34,828 bases of DNA from Streptosporangiaceae bacterium. GTDB taxonomy: Bacteria; Actinomycetota; Actinomycetes; Streptosporangiales; Streptosporangiaceae. Below, piece by piece: positions 1 through 7,175 of the stretch; positions within the stretch are counted from its first letter, which is position 1; each line of letters opens with the position of its first letter. Where the stretch lies: positions 1 to 34,828 of the forward strand of contig JASIGD010000145.1 in NCBI GenBank assembly GCA_030045295.1, in the 5' to 3' direction. Position numbers and translations under genes: made by a program. The notes under the pieces were generated by a model. The model ran no database searches, was not told the DNA's origin, and saw only the letters and a program-made list of their open reading frames with translations.

Positions 1-486
1 AAGGACACGATGTACTCCTCGTTCGTGGAAGCGGTGCTGGCCGCGGCCGGCCGTCCCGTCGGCGAGCGCGAAGGACCGTGGTACGACGAGCACGTCAAGG
101 TGCACGAGTACGCCGGGATGACGGCGACCGCCCGCGAGATCCGCGCGCACGGCTGCCCGGTCCTGCTCTCCGGTCCCTTCACCGGGCAGATCCACGACAG
201 CGACCGGTGGCGGGCCTGGGTGGCGGACCTCGGCGGCGGGACCGTGCACCTGGTCTGGGTCAAGTCGGATCCGGCCACCGTGCGCGGTCGGCTGGCCGCC
301 CGCGGGCTCGAGCGGGATTCGGTCAAGCTGGCGAGCTTCGAGGAGTTCGAGGAACGGATCCGGCTCGGCGCCGAGCCTGCCGCCCCGCACTTCACCGTGG
401 ACAACCGCCTCACGGCGGCCAGCCCGCTCGCAGATCAGATCGCCAGCCTGATGGGCCGGGCGGGCGCGACTCCGCCGGCGGGTTAG
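1..486 (+). CDS. P-loop kinase-like ATP-binding protein, C-terminal part (5' end outside window)
   Basis: The frame is open to the first base of the window, so the ATG at 10 is probably internal and the N-terminal P-loop lies upstream. The visible part resembles small nucleoside or sugar kinase-like P-loop proteins. It has a hydrophobic strand followed by a mobile-lid-like segment, [21 protein letters not shown], then a [13 protein letters not shown] stretch that in this group follows the lid arginines. A central VLLSGPFTG strand is also visible. The stop is at 484-486, and a molbindin gene begins 42 bp downstream on the same strand. The substrate cannot be told from this part. Family assignment is from pattern memory; 'AAA family ATPase' would be the usual automatic label. 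Confidence 0.7.
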   Translation, partial: KDTMYSSFVEAVLAAAGRPVGEREGPWYDEHVKVHEYAGMTATAREIRAHGCPVLLSGPFTGQIHDSDRWRAWVADLGGGTVHLVWVKSDPATVRGRLAARGLERDSVKLASFEEFEERIRLGAEPAAPHFTVDNRLTAASPLADQIASLMGRAGATPPAG

Positions 487-528
487 CGTAAAGTCGCAGC
501 ACCACTTACTACCGAGGGAGTCCCGGTC

Positions 529-738
529 ATGCGGCTGAGCGCGCGGAACCAGATCCCGGCCCGTGTCACTAGCATCAACTCCGGCGAGGCGATCGCCAAC
601 GTCGAGCTGGACGCCGGCGGTGTCCGACTGGTGGCCTCGATCACCGTAGAAGCCGTCCAGCAGCTCGGGCTGGCCGAAGGCACCCAGGTCACCGCCGTGA
701 TCAAGGCCTCGGACGTGATCGTCGCGACGAACGACTGA
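529..738 (+). CDS. Molbindin (single Mop/TOBE domain), molybdate-binding protein
   Basis: This is a 69-residue protein made of one Mop domain. It starts with MRLSARNQIPARV, followed by the characteristic SINSGEAIANVELDAGG segment and the closing TQVTAVIKASDVIVA strand. Free-standing Mop proteins assemble into oligomers that bind molybdate or tungstate in the cytoplasm and act as storage or buffering proteins. The same domain also occurs at the end of ModC and ModE. The start is supported by a GAGGGAG ribosome binding site a few bases upstream of ATG 529. A MarR regulator starts 23 bp after the stop, so the two may be co-transcribed. No molybdate transporter is in the window. Confidence 0.9.
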   Translation: MRLSARNQIPARVTSINSGEAIANVELDAGGVRLVASITVEAVQQLGLAEGTQVTAVIKASDVIVATND

Positions 739-761
739 CCTGTCCCGGCCGCTAGGTTTTA

Positions 762-1256
762 GTGGGGGTGGCTCGCTTGGACGATGACGCCGTCATCCGC
801 CTGCGCCGTGTCGTCCTGCGGCTCGCGCGCCAGCTGAACGCGGCCTCGGTCGGCGAAGGGCTGACCCCCAGCCAGGCGTCGGTGCTCGGCATCGTGGCCA
901 ACCGCGGCCCGCTCGGCCTCGCCGAGCTCACCGAGATCGAGGGGCTCAATCCGACCATGCTGTCCCGGATCATCGGCAAGCTCGACTCGTTTGGCCTGAT
1001 CCGGCGACTGCGCGACCCGGATGACTTCCGCGTCGCCCGCGTCGAGGTCACGCCCGAGGGCAAGCACGCCTACCAGCGGATCGCCGCGCAGCGGGCCGCG
1101 ATCATCTCCGAGCTCGTGGCGCACCTGCCCGCCGAGCAGGAGGCCGCGCTGGTTGCCGCGCTGCCTGCGCTGGAGAACCTGGCCGAGGGCCTGCGCGCCG
1201 CGGCGCGGCACGGACGCGGCCAGGCAGTCCGCGACGACCAAGGCGGGCGGGCCTGA
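762..1256 (+). CDS. MarR family transcriptional regulator
   Basis: This 164-residue protein is close to the usual MarR length. A winged helix-turn-helix is visible: LTPSQASVLGIVANRGPLG, then LAELTEIEGLNPTMLSRIIGKLDSFGLIRR (recognition helix), then the wing RDPDDFRVARVEVTPEGK. The N- and C-terminal helices would form the dimer interface. The start is GTG 762; GTG 768 is an alternative with nearly the same protein. The stop abuts the remnant of an acyl-CoA ligase on the other strand. MarR proteins beside fatty acyl-CoA ligases often respond to acyl or aromatic CoA ligands, but here that is only inference from the neighbour. Confidence 0.9.
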   Translation: MGVARLDDDAVIRLRRVVLRLARQLNAASVGEGLTPSQASVLGIVANRGPLGLAELTEIEGLNPTMLSRIIGKLDSFGLIRRLRDPDDFRVARVEVTPEGKHAYQRIAAQRAAIISELVAHLPAEQEAALVAALPALENLAEGLRAAARHGRGQAVRDDQGGRA

Positions 1257-1448
1257 CTCGGCGGGGCGCAGGCCGGCCTCGCGCAGACCCGCCGCGGGAC
1301 GGGCCGACTGCTCATCGAGCTGGCTGTACGTCGTCGCGGTTCCGCCGAGCAAGGAGACCGGGGCGTCCGGTGTGGCCAGGGCCGTCTCGGTCAGGATGGT
1401 CGCGAGGTTGAAGCGCAAACCCGTCCTCTTGTCGGTGGGACGACCCAC
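1257..1448 (-). pseudogene. N-terminal remnant of a fatty acyl-CoA ligase (AMP-binding enzyme)
   Basis: Reading leftward from GTG 1448, the minus strand encodes LRFNLATILTETALATPDAP, then TTYSQLDEQSAR and AAGLREAGLRP. This is the typical opening of long-chain-fatty-acid-CoA ligases (…YxxLDEQSARxAAGLRxAGLxPGD…). After about 62 residues the similarity stops, at the end of the MarR gene (stop 1254-1256), and the frame continues only as antisense of MarR. The P-loop motif, the adenylation core and the C-terminal domain are missing, so it cannot be an active enzyme. The fragment is divergent from the lipid operon starting at 1490, which suggests the lost gene once shared that promoter region. A C-terminal ligase fragment lies at 17165-17330. 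Confidence 0.75.
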
Positions 1449-1465
1449 CCCCTTGTCGGTGAGAC
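1428..1465. repeat. Direct repeat with internal inverted repeat in the divergent promoter region
   Basis: CTTGTCGGTGGGAC (1428-1441) recurs as CTTGTCGGTGAGAC (1452-1465), 24 bp apart with one mismatch. An inverted repeat GGTGGG-ACGA-CCCACC spans 1434-1449. The region lies between the ligase remnant and the hydrolase gene at 1490, so it could be an operator for the MarR or QsdR-type regulator nearby. It overlaps the first codons of the ligase remnant, where it could instead be a small in-gene tandem duplication (PTDK twice). Confidence 0.4.
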
Positions 1466-1489
1466 ATATATTAAAGGTGTATCACCCTC

Positions 1490-2317
1490 ATGACGACGAA
1501 CCGAGCGGAGGGGGCCGTGACGTACCTCATCCGGGGAGCGGCATCGGGTGCCCAGGCCGACAATGCCGCGGGACCCTCGGTCGGGCTGCTGCTGAGCGAG
1601 CCCATCCGCGGGCTGGTCGGCCTGGCGGCCCTGCCGCTGGCCGCGCCCTGGCTGGCGGCTGCGCCGCGCGGCGACGGTCACGGCGTGCTGGTGCTGCCGG
1701 GGCTGCTGGCTACCGACGCGAGCACGGTACCGCTGCGCCGGTTGCTGCGCTGGCTGGGCTACGACGTGCGCGGCTGGGATCTCGGGCGTAACCGCGGGCC
1801 GACCGAGGCGGTGCTGGCCGGGCTTCCCCGGGCGCTGCTGGCTCACGCCCGACGCACCGGGCGCCCCGTCTCGCTCGTGGGCTGGAGCCTGGGCGGCGTC
1901 TACGCCAGGGAACTGGCGCGCCAGCATCCCGGGCGGATCCGGCAGGTCATTACGCTCGGCAGTCCGTTCGCCCTGACCGATCCACGGCAGAGCCACGCGC
2001 ACGGCCCCTACCAGCGCCTCAGTCACCTGCACGCGGACGGCGCGCGGCTGCCGTCCCGCGAGCAGCGAGCCCGGCCCATCGACGTGCCGTCGACGTCGGT
2101 GTACTCCCGTTCGGACGGCGTCGTCGCCTGGCAGGCGTGCGTGGAGCCGGAGACCCGGCTGCACCAGAACGTCGAGGTCCGCTGCGGTCACCTCGGCTTC
2201 GGCGTCGACCCGGCCACGCTGTGGCTGATCGCCGACCGGCTGGCGGTCCCGGCCGGCCAGCACCGCCCGTTCCGCCCGCCGCCGCTGCTGAGGCCGCTCT
2301 ACCCGGATCGCCCATGA
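1490..2317 (+). CDS. Alpha/beta hydrolase (esterase/lipase-like)
   Basis: This is a 275-residue serine hydrolase of the alpha/beta fold. The nucleophile elbow GWSLGG puts the catalytic serine at Ser133. The likely acid is Asp209 (SRSDGVV) and the likely base His234 (CGHLGFG). LVLPGLLATD near residue 68 is the oxyanion-hole region. The hydrophobic stretch at about 41-58 could associate with a membrane or lipid surface. It opens a tightly coupled set: its TGA overlaps the ATG of a second hydrolase (ATGA, 2314-2317), followed by an acyltransferase and a TetR-type regulator. The substrate is inferred to be an ester or acylglycerol from that context. The start at ATG 1490 has a weak AAAGGTG upstream; GTG 1517 is an alternative. 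Confidence 0.85.
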   Translation: MTTNRAEGAVTYLIRGAASGAQADNAAGPSVGLLLSEPIRGLVGLAALPLAAPWLAAAPRGDGHGVLVLPGLLATDASTVPLRRLLRWLGYDVRGWDLGRNRGPTEAVLAGLPRALLAHARRTGRPVSLVGWSLGGVYARELARQHPGRIRQVITLGSPFALTDPRQSHAHGPYQRLSHLHADGARLPSREQRARPIDVPSTSVYSRSDGVVAWQACVEPETRLHQNVEVRCGHLGFGVDPATLWLIADRLAVPAGQHRPFRPPPLLRPLYPDRP

Positions 2318-2358
2318 CCGGATCGCCGATGGCCGGATCGCCGATGGCCGGATCGCCG
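2299..2358 (+). repeat. 15-bp tandem repeat carrying successive ATG codons
   Basis: Three units starting with ATG, at 2314, 2329 and 2344, read ATGACCGGATCGCCG once and ATGGCCGGATCGCCG twice. A degenerate fourth unit precedes them (2299-2313) inside the end of the upstream hydrolase, and another follows at 2359. The unit is a multiple of three, so copy changes keep the frame. They encode M(T/A)GSP repeats at the start of the second hydrolase and supply three in-frame start codons. Confidence 0.85.
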
Positions 2359-3348
2359 TCGGCCGGCTCTGCCGCGCCCGACACGAGCCCGGCGCCCCGG
2401 CAGTTCGCGGCTCCGTGGGGCGCACGCGGGTACGTCTCCCAGCTGGATGGTCCGGTGCACTGGGTCGAGTTCGGTTCCGGCCGGGACCCCGGCCAGGGTC
2501 CCGGCCAGGAGGGACCGCCGATCGTATTCGTGCACGGCCTGGGCGGCTCGCACCTGAACTGGTCCCTGGTCGGATCGCCGCTGGCCGCCGGCCGTCGCGC
2601 CGTCGCGCTGGACCTGCACGGATTCGGCCTGACCCCCGGCACGCGCGGTACGTCAACCGTGCAGGCCAACGCGCGGCTGCTGGACCGGTTCGTGCGGCAG
2701 GTCACCGGGACACCGGTGATCCTGGTCGGGAACTCCATGGGCGGCCTGATATCCGTGCTGCAGACGGCCTCAGCGCCGGACACGGTCGCCGGGCTGGTGC
2801 TCATCGATCCTGCGCTGCCGATTCCCCCGCAACGGCCGGACAGCCAGGTGGCCGGCCGGTTCCTGCTGTACGTGCTGCCCGGCCTCGGTGAGCTGTACGT
2901 CCGGCGGGAGCTGGCGCGCCGCCCGCCGGCGCTGGCCGTCCATCAGCTCATTCAGCTCTGCTTCGCCGACCCGTCACGAGCCGACCCCGCGATGCTCAAG
3001 GCCTCGGTCGCGCTGGCCGCCGAGCGCCAGGCCGGGTCGACCGGCGACGCCTCGGCCCACGCCAGGTCCCTCCTCGCGGCCTCGCGCTCTCTCATGCGGG
3101 TGCTCAGCCGCCGCGGGCCTTACTGGCAGATGATGGCCGGGATCAAGGTCCCGGTCCTGCTCATCGGCGGCGACGCCGACCGGCTGGTTCCGGTGGCGAG
3201 CATGCGCCAGGCCAGCGCCCGCAACCCGCACTGGGAGTCCGTTATCCTCTCCGGAGTCGGGCACACGCCGCAGCTCGAGGTTCCGGATCTGGTCATCGGC
3301 ACGATACGGGACTGGCTGGACCGGCACTTCACCCCTCAACCAGGCTAG
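2314..3348 (+). CDS. Alpha/beta hydrolase, second copy in the lipid operon
   Basis: This is a 344-residue alpha/beta hydrolase. The oxyanion segment VFVHGLGGSHLNW is near residue 71, and the nucleophile elbow GNSMGG gives Ser141. GGDADRLVP supplies the acid (Asp289 most likely) and GVGHTPQ the base (His317). The first 20 residues are a low-complexity MAGSP repeat encoded by 15-bp tandem units, so translation could begin at ATG 2314, 2329 or 2344. I chose 2314 because it overlaps the upstream stop as ATGA. The fold is that of epoxide hydrolases, C-C hydrolases and lipases alike. Sequence similarity to the first hydrolase is limited to the general fold. Lying next to a WS/DGAT gene, a role in acylglycerol or wax ester turnover is a reasonable inference. 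Confidence 0.87.
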   Translation: MTGSPMAGSPMAGSPSAGSAAPDTSPAPRQFAAPWGARGYVSQLDGPVHWVEFGSGRDPGQGPGQEGPPIVFVHGLGGSHLNWSLVGSPLAAGRRAVALDLHGFGLTPGTRGTSTVQANARLLDRFVRQVTGTPVILVGNSMGGLISVLQTASAPDTVAGLVLIDPALPIPPQRPDSQVAGRFLLYVLPGLGELYVRRELARRPPALAVHQLIQLCFADPSRADPAMLKASVALAAERQAGSTGDASAHARSLLAASRSLMRVLSRRGPYWQMMAGIKVPVLLIGGDADRLVPVASMRQASARNPHWESVILSGVGHTPQLEVPDLVIGTIRDWLDRHFTPQPG

Positions 3349-3374
3349 GCACCCCCCCAGGGGAGGAACCGGAA

Positions 3375-4814
3375 ATGCAGCAACTGACCGGGCTTGACGC
3401 CTCCTTCCTCGCTCTCGAGACGCCGCACAGCACCGGCCATGTCGGCGGGCTGAGCGTGCTGGACCCCAGCGGCGCGCCCAAGCCGCTGACCCTGGCCCGG
3501 CTGACGGAGGTTATGTCCGAACGGCTGCCGCTCGTACCGGTGCTCCGCCGCAAGCTGCTGAACGTGCCGTTCGGCTTGGACCAGCCGTACTGGATTGACG
3601 ACCCGGACTTCGACATCGAGTACCACGTCCGCGAACTCGCGCTGCCGCGCCCGGGGTCGGACGCCCAGCTGACCGAGCAGGTCAGCCGGCTGCACGCCAG
3701 GCCGCTGGACCGAAGCCGCCCGCTATGGGAGCTCTACCTGATCACCGGGCTGGCCAAAAGGCGCGCCGCGGTCTACACCAAGATCCACCACGCCGCGATC
3801 GACGGGGTATCCGGCGCCGAGCTGCTGACCGTCCTGCTCGATCTCACGCCAGCGGGCCGCGAGCTGCCCCCGGCCCGGCCGTACCGGCCGGCTGGGCCGC
3901 CCGCCCTGCCCGTGCTCGCGGCGAAGGCCGCCGCACGGCTGGCCTGGCGGCCGGTGCAGACCGTCATCATCACCAACGAGCTGATCCGGCTGCTGCCGAC
4001 GCTGGCCCCGGCGGTGAGGCCGGTCGTGGGTAGCATGCTCGGGCTGAACCGCGGCGACGGCAGCGTCATCGTTACCACGCTGGGGCGCGCCCCGGCAACG
4101 CCGCTCAACAAGCCGATTACGCCGCACCGCAGGATCGCGTTCCGCAGCGTGGACCTCGGTACGGTGAAGAAAGTCAAGAACGCGTTCAAGGTCTCGGTCA
4201 ACGATGTCGTGATGGCGATGTGCGCGGGCGCGCTGCGGCGGTGGCTCGCCGACCGTGAAGCGCTGCCGGCGCAGCCGCTCATCGCGATGATCCCGGTCTC
4301 CGTCCGCGACCCGGCCAGCCAGGGGGCCATGGGCAACAAGGTGTCGGCCATGCTGGCCATGCTGCCGACCCACATCGCCGACCCCGGCCAGCGCCTCGAG
4401 ATCGTGCACGCGGCCACCCGGATCGCCAAGGCCCAGCAGGCGGCGATCCCGCAGGGCCTGGTGGATCAGATCAGCGACTTCGCCCCGCCCGCGCTGACCG
4501 CCAGGGCGGCCCGGGTGGTCTTCGCGACCGGCGTGCTGCACCGGCTGCCGCCGTTCAACCTCACGATCTCCAACGTGCCCGGCCCGAACGTGCCCGTCTA
4601 CCTCTGCGGGGCCAGGATGATCGCGCACTACCCGGTGTCGGTGATCACCGACGGCCAGGGCCTGAACATCACCCTGGTCGGGTACCTCGGGCAGCTGCAC
4701 TTCGGCCTGGTGGCCTGCCGTGAGCTGGTTCCCGACATCGACGTTCTCGCCGGCTACCTGGCCGATGAGCTTGAGCTGCTCGTCGCGGCCGCCGAGAAGC
4801 GCGCCGCCGGCTGA
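3375..4814 (+). CDS. Wax ester synthase / diacylglycerol O-acyltransferase (WS/DGAT family)
   Basis: This 479-residue protein has the full length expected of bacterial WS/DGAT enzymes. These transfer the acyl group of acyl-CoA to diacylglycerol or fatty alcohols to make storage lipids at the membrane. It has the start MQQLTGLDASFLALETP, the motif PLDRSRPLWELYLI at about 110-123 and the catalytic HHAAIDG (His138, His139, Asp143). VSVNDVVMAMCAGALRRWL lies at about 273-291, and NLTISNVPGP near 400. A GGGGAGGAA ribosome binding site precedes ATG 3375. The stop overlaps the next gene by one base (TGATG), so the regulator downstream is translationally coupled. With the two upstream hydrolases this could be a build-and-break set for neutral lipids. 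Confidence 0.95.
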   Translation: MQQLTGLDASFLALETPHSTGHVGGLSVLDPSGAPKPLTLARLTEVMSERLPLVPVLRRKLLNVPFGLDQPYWIDDPDFDIEYHVRELALPRPGSDAQLTEQVSRLHARPLDRSRPLWELYLITGLAKRRAAVYTKIHHAAIDGVSGAELLTVLLDLTPAGRELPPARPYRPAGPPALPVLAAKAAARLAWRPVQTVIITNELIRLLPTLAPAVRPVVGSMLGLNRGDGSVIVTTLGRAPATPLNKPITPHRRIAFRSVDLGTVKKVKNAFKVSVNDVVMAMCAGALRRWLADREALPAQPLIAMIPVSVRDPASQGAMGNKVSAMLAMLPTHIADPGQRLEIVHAATRIAKAQQAAIPQGLVDQISDFAPPALTARAARVVFATGVLHRLPPFNLTISNVPGPNVPVYLCGARMIAHYPVSVITDGQGLNITLVGYLGQLHFGLVACRELVPDIDVLAGYLADELELLVAAAEKRAAG

Positions 4815-5485
4815 TGAGAGCCGCGCCGCTGGCCGGCCCGGGCGGGGACGATGACGCCCGCGCCGTCCTGCCCGAAGGAACCGGGGTCCCGGCCATGGTC
4901 CCGGCCGAGATCTTCGCGGCGGCCGTGGATGCCTTCGTATCGGGACAGCGGCTGGACATGCGGTCACTCGCGAGGCATATCGGCGTGGCGCGCGCCACCC
5001 TCTACCGGCGGGCCGGCAACCGGGAACAGCTGCTTGACCAGCTGCTCTGGTGGCGAGCCCGCGGCCTGCTCGCCGGCCACGTGCGAGCCAGCGCGCATCT
5101 GGCCGGGACGGCCCGGCTCAGCGCGGCGATCGCCGGCGTGCTGCGTGCCATCGGAACGGACCGTCCGCTGCGGGTGTTCCTCGAGGCCGACCCGGAGACC
5201 GCGATGCGCATCCTGACCGGGACCCGCAGCACCGTGCACCAGGGCATGGTCCGCGCGCTGGAGAACCTGATCGACCTGGAGCGCGGCCGCGGCGCGTTCG
5301 ACGCCAGCCTGGACACCCCGACCCTGGCCTACGCGTTCGTGCGGGTCAGCGAGGGATTCCTGTACGCCGACGTCATCGCCGACCGCGCTCCTGACATCGG
5401 CCGTGCCGTCACGGTCATCGACGCCCTGCTCCGTGGCCTTGACCTGGTGAACCGCGCTCCCGTGCCGGTGCCGGGAATGCCCTAG
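4814..5485 (+). CDS. QsdR-type TetR family transcriptional regulator
   Basis: This 223-residue regulator has an N-terminal TetR helix-turn-helix: LDMRSLARHIGVARATLYRR, then AGNREQLLDQLLWWRARG. The run LARHIGVARATLYRRAGNRE and the C-terminal ligand domain ending in YAFVRVSEGFLYADVIA match the QsdR group, named for a Rhodococcus lactonase regulator. ATG 4814 overlaps the acyltransferase stop by one base, so it is the last gene of the operon and probably regulates it. The ligand is unknown; an acyl compound is a guess from context. Its TAG stop shares the palindromic CTAG (5482-5485) with the stop of the convergent reductase gene. Confidence 0.88.
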   Translation: MRAAPLAGPGGDDDARAVLPEGTGVPAMVPAEIFAAAVDAFVSGQRLDMRSLARHIGVARATLYRRAGNREQLLDQLLWWRARGLLAGHVRASAHLAGTARLSAAIAGVLRAIGTDRPLRVFLEADPETAMRILTGTRSTVHQGMVRALENLIDLERGRGAFDASLDTPTLAYAFVRVSEGFLYADVIADRAPDIGRAVTVIDALLRGLDLVNRAPVPVPGMP

Positions 5486-6492
5486 CCCTCGTCCAGGGCC
5501 AGAATCATCTTGCCGGTGTTCGCGCCGTCGAAGAGCATCAGCAGCGTCTCGGGGAAGTCGCGGACGCCGCCGTGCACGATGTGCTCGCGCGAGACGAGCT
5601 GCCCGGCCCGGTACCAGCCCGCCAGTTCGGCCAGGGCCTCCGGGTAGCGGTCGGCGTAATCGAACACCACCATGCCGGTCATCGACGCCCGGGCGACCAG
5701 CAGCATCATGTAGTTGGCCGGGCCCCGGAACCGGGCCTCGTTGTACTGGGAGACCGCGCCGCAGATGACGATCCTGGCCCCGCGGGCGATGCACGTCAGG
5801 ACGGTGTCCAGGATCTCCCCGCCCACGTTGTCGAAGTACACGTCGACCCCGCCCGGCGCGTGGCCGCGCAGCGCCTTCCGCAGGTCCCCGCCCCGGTAGT
5901 CGATGGCCGCATCGAACCCGAAGTCCTCGACCACCGTCCGGCATTTTTCTGGGCCGCCCGCGATGCCGATGACCCGGCAGCCCTTGATCTTGGCGATCTG
6001 CCCGGCCACGCTGCCCACCGCGCCGGCCGCGCCGGAGACAACCACCGTGTCGCCCGGCTTGACCCGCCCGACGTCGAGCAGCGCGAAGTAGGCGGTCAGC
6101 CCGGTCATCCCGAGCGCGCCCAGGTACGTCGGCGGCTCGGCGAGCGCGGTATCGAGCTTGATCACGCCCCGGCCGTCCGATACCGCGTATTCCTGAACGC
6201 CGAACGCTCCGGAGACGTAGTCGCCTGCGGCGAACCCGGGATGCTCCGAAGCGGTGACGCGGCCGATCCCGCCGGCCCGCATGACGGCGCCGATCTCCAC
6301 GGGCGCGATGTAGGAGGCGCCCGCGTTCATCCATCCGCGCATCGCCGGGTCCACGGACAGGTGCGAGACCGCCACCACGAACTGCCCGGGACCCGGTGCC
6401 GGCACCTGCTCGCTGGTGAACTCCCAGTCACTGGGCCTGGGCAGCCCGGACGGGCGGGCGGCCAGCCGCACCTGATGGTTGGTCGGTGACAT
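5482..6492 (-). CDS. NADP-dependent MDR-family oxidoreductase (alkenal/prostaglandin reductase type)
   Basis: This is a 336-residue medium-chain dehydrogenase/reductase of the zinc-free group that includes CurA and 2-alkenal reductases. These reduce activated carbon-carbon double bonds with NADPH. The N-terminal half has HLSVDPAMRGWMN, typical of the group. The Rossmann part shows VVVSGAAGAVGSVAGQIAK at about 151-169, and the ending is DFPETLLMLFDGANTGKMIL. No zinc-ligand cysteine pattern is seen. I chose ATG 6492 (MSPTNHQVRL) because homologues begin there; the frame runs on to 6570 but that extension looks non-coding. It converges on the QsdR-type regulator with shared stop bases. Detoxification of lipid-derived enals is a possible role. 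Confidence 0.9.
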   Translation of the reverse strand: MSPTNHQVRLAARPSGLPRPSDWEFTSEQVPAPGPGQFVVAVSHLSVDPAMRGWMNAGASYIAPVEIGAVMRAGGIGRVTASEHPGFAAGDYVSGAFGVQEYAVSDGRGVIKLDTALAEPPTYLGALGMTGLTAYFALLDVGRVKPGDTVVVSGAAGAVGSVAGQIAKIKGCRVIGIAGGPEKCRTVVEDFGFDAAIDYRGGDLRKALRGHAPGGVDVYFDNVGGEILDTVLTCIARGARIVICGAVSQYNEARFRGPANYMMLLVARASMTGMVVFDYADRYPEALAELAGWYRAGQLVSREHIVHGGVRDFPETLLMLFDGANTGKMILALDEG

Positions 6493-6616
6493 TCGGCGGC
6501 TCCAAACGCGAGGCGGTACCTGCTCGGAAGGTAATGCTGCCAGACCCGTAACACAACCACCCAGGTTCAACGCGGTGTCCGAAATCCGCCAGCTTGGGCG
6601 GCTGCCTGCTCATAGG

Positions 6617-6630
6617 CTGTTCGTGAACAG
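6617..6630. promoter_or_regulatory. Perfect palindrome upstream of ogt, candidate operator
   Basis: CTGTTC-GT-GAACAG is a perfect 6-bp inverted repeat 30 bp upstream of the ogt start, in the 167-bp gap between two divergent genes. The half-sites are ordered opposite to a LexA box (GAAC…GTTC), so it is not an SOS box. An operator for either gene is possible. No matching second copy was noticed. Confidence 0.4.
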
Positions 6631-6659
6631 ACTCCAAGTGGGATTGGTGAATCGAAAAA

Positions 6660-7175
6660 ATGACCAGTTACATGAACGCCCCGAGCCCAGTGGGTGAGCT
6701 GCTCCTGGTGGGCGAGGAGCTTCCCGGCCTCGTGGCCCTGACGTCCGTGTCGATGACCGGGCAGCCGAACGCCCCCGAGCCCCGGGCCGACTGGCGCCGC
6801 GCTCCCGAGGCGTTCGGCGAGGTCGTCAGGCAGCTCGACGCCTACTTCGCCGGCGAGCTGACCGTATTCGACCTCGAACTTGCCCCGCGCGGCACGGCGT
6901 TCCAGCAGCGGGTCTGGAAGGCCCTGGATTCCGTCCGGTACGGGACGACCATCAGCTACGGCGAGCTCGCCGCTTCGCTCGGCATTCCGCGGGACAGGAT
7001 CCAGGCTCTCGGCGCGGCGATTGCCGCGAACCCGCTGCTGATCATCCGCCCGTGCCATCGGGTCATAGGCTCGGACGCACGCCTGCGGGGTTACGCCGGG
7101 GGAGTGGAGCGCAAGCGGCAGCTCCTGGTCCACGAGGGCGCGCTGCAGCCCACGCTCACCGGGGACTTCTCGTGA
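6660..7175 (+). CDS. ogt: Methylated-DNA--[protein]-cysteine S-methyltransferase
   Basis: This 171-residue suicide protein repairs O6-alkylguanine (and O4-alkylthymine) in DNA by moving the alkyl group to its own cysteine. The active site PCHRV gives Cys132. Upstream are the helix-turn-helix residues FQQRVWKALDSVRYGTTISYGELAASLG, and downstream LRGYAGGVERKRQLL. The segment before the active site reads IIRPCHRVIG, whereas most family members have a hydrophobic residue in place of the Arg. The N-terminal domain is short, as in Ogt, and there is no Ada-type transcription factor part. Its stop overlaps the start of a 2OG-Fe(II) oxygenase (GTGA), making a two-gene repair operon. ATG 6672 is an alternative start. 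Confidence 0.95.
   Translation: MTSYMNAPSPVGELLLVGEELPGLVALTSVSMTGQPNAPEPRADWRRAPEAFGEVVRQLDAYFAGELTVFDLELAPRGTAFQQRVWKALDSVRYGTTISYGELAASLGIPRDRIQALGAAIAANPLLIIRPCHRVIGSDARLRGYAGGVERKRQLLVHEGALQPTLTGDFS

Noticed and set aside
3723..4967. Long open frame on the minus strand opposite the WS/DGAT gene (and similar long antisense frames opposite acoABC, amylosucrase, malic enzyme and FadE)
   Set aside because: Such frames are expected from the GC-rich third codon positions. The translations are Arg/Gly/His/Pro-rich and show no domain, while the plus-strand gene has full motifs.
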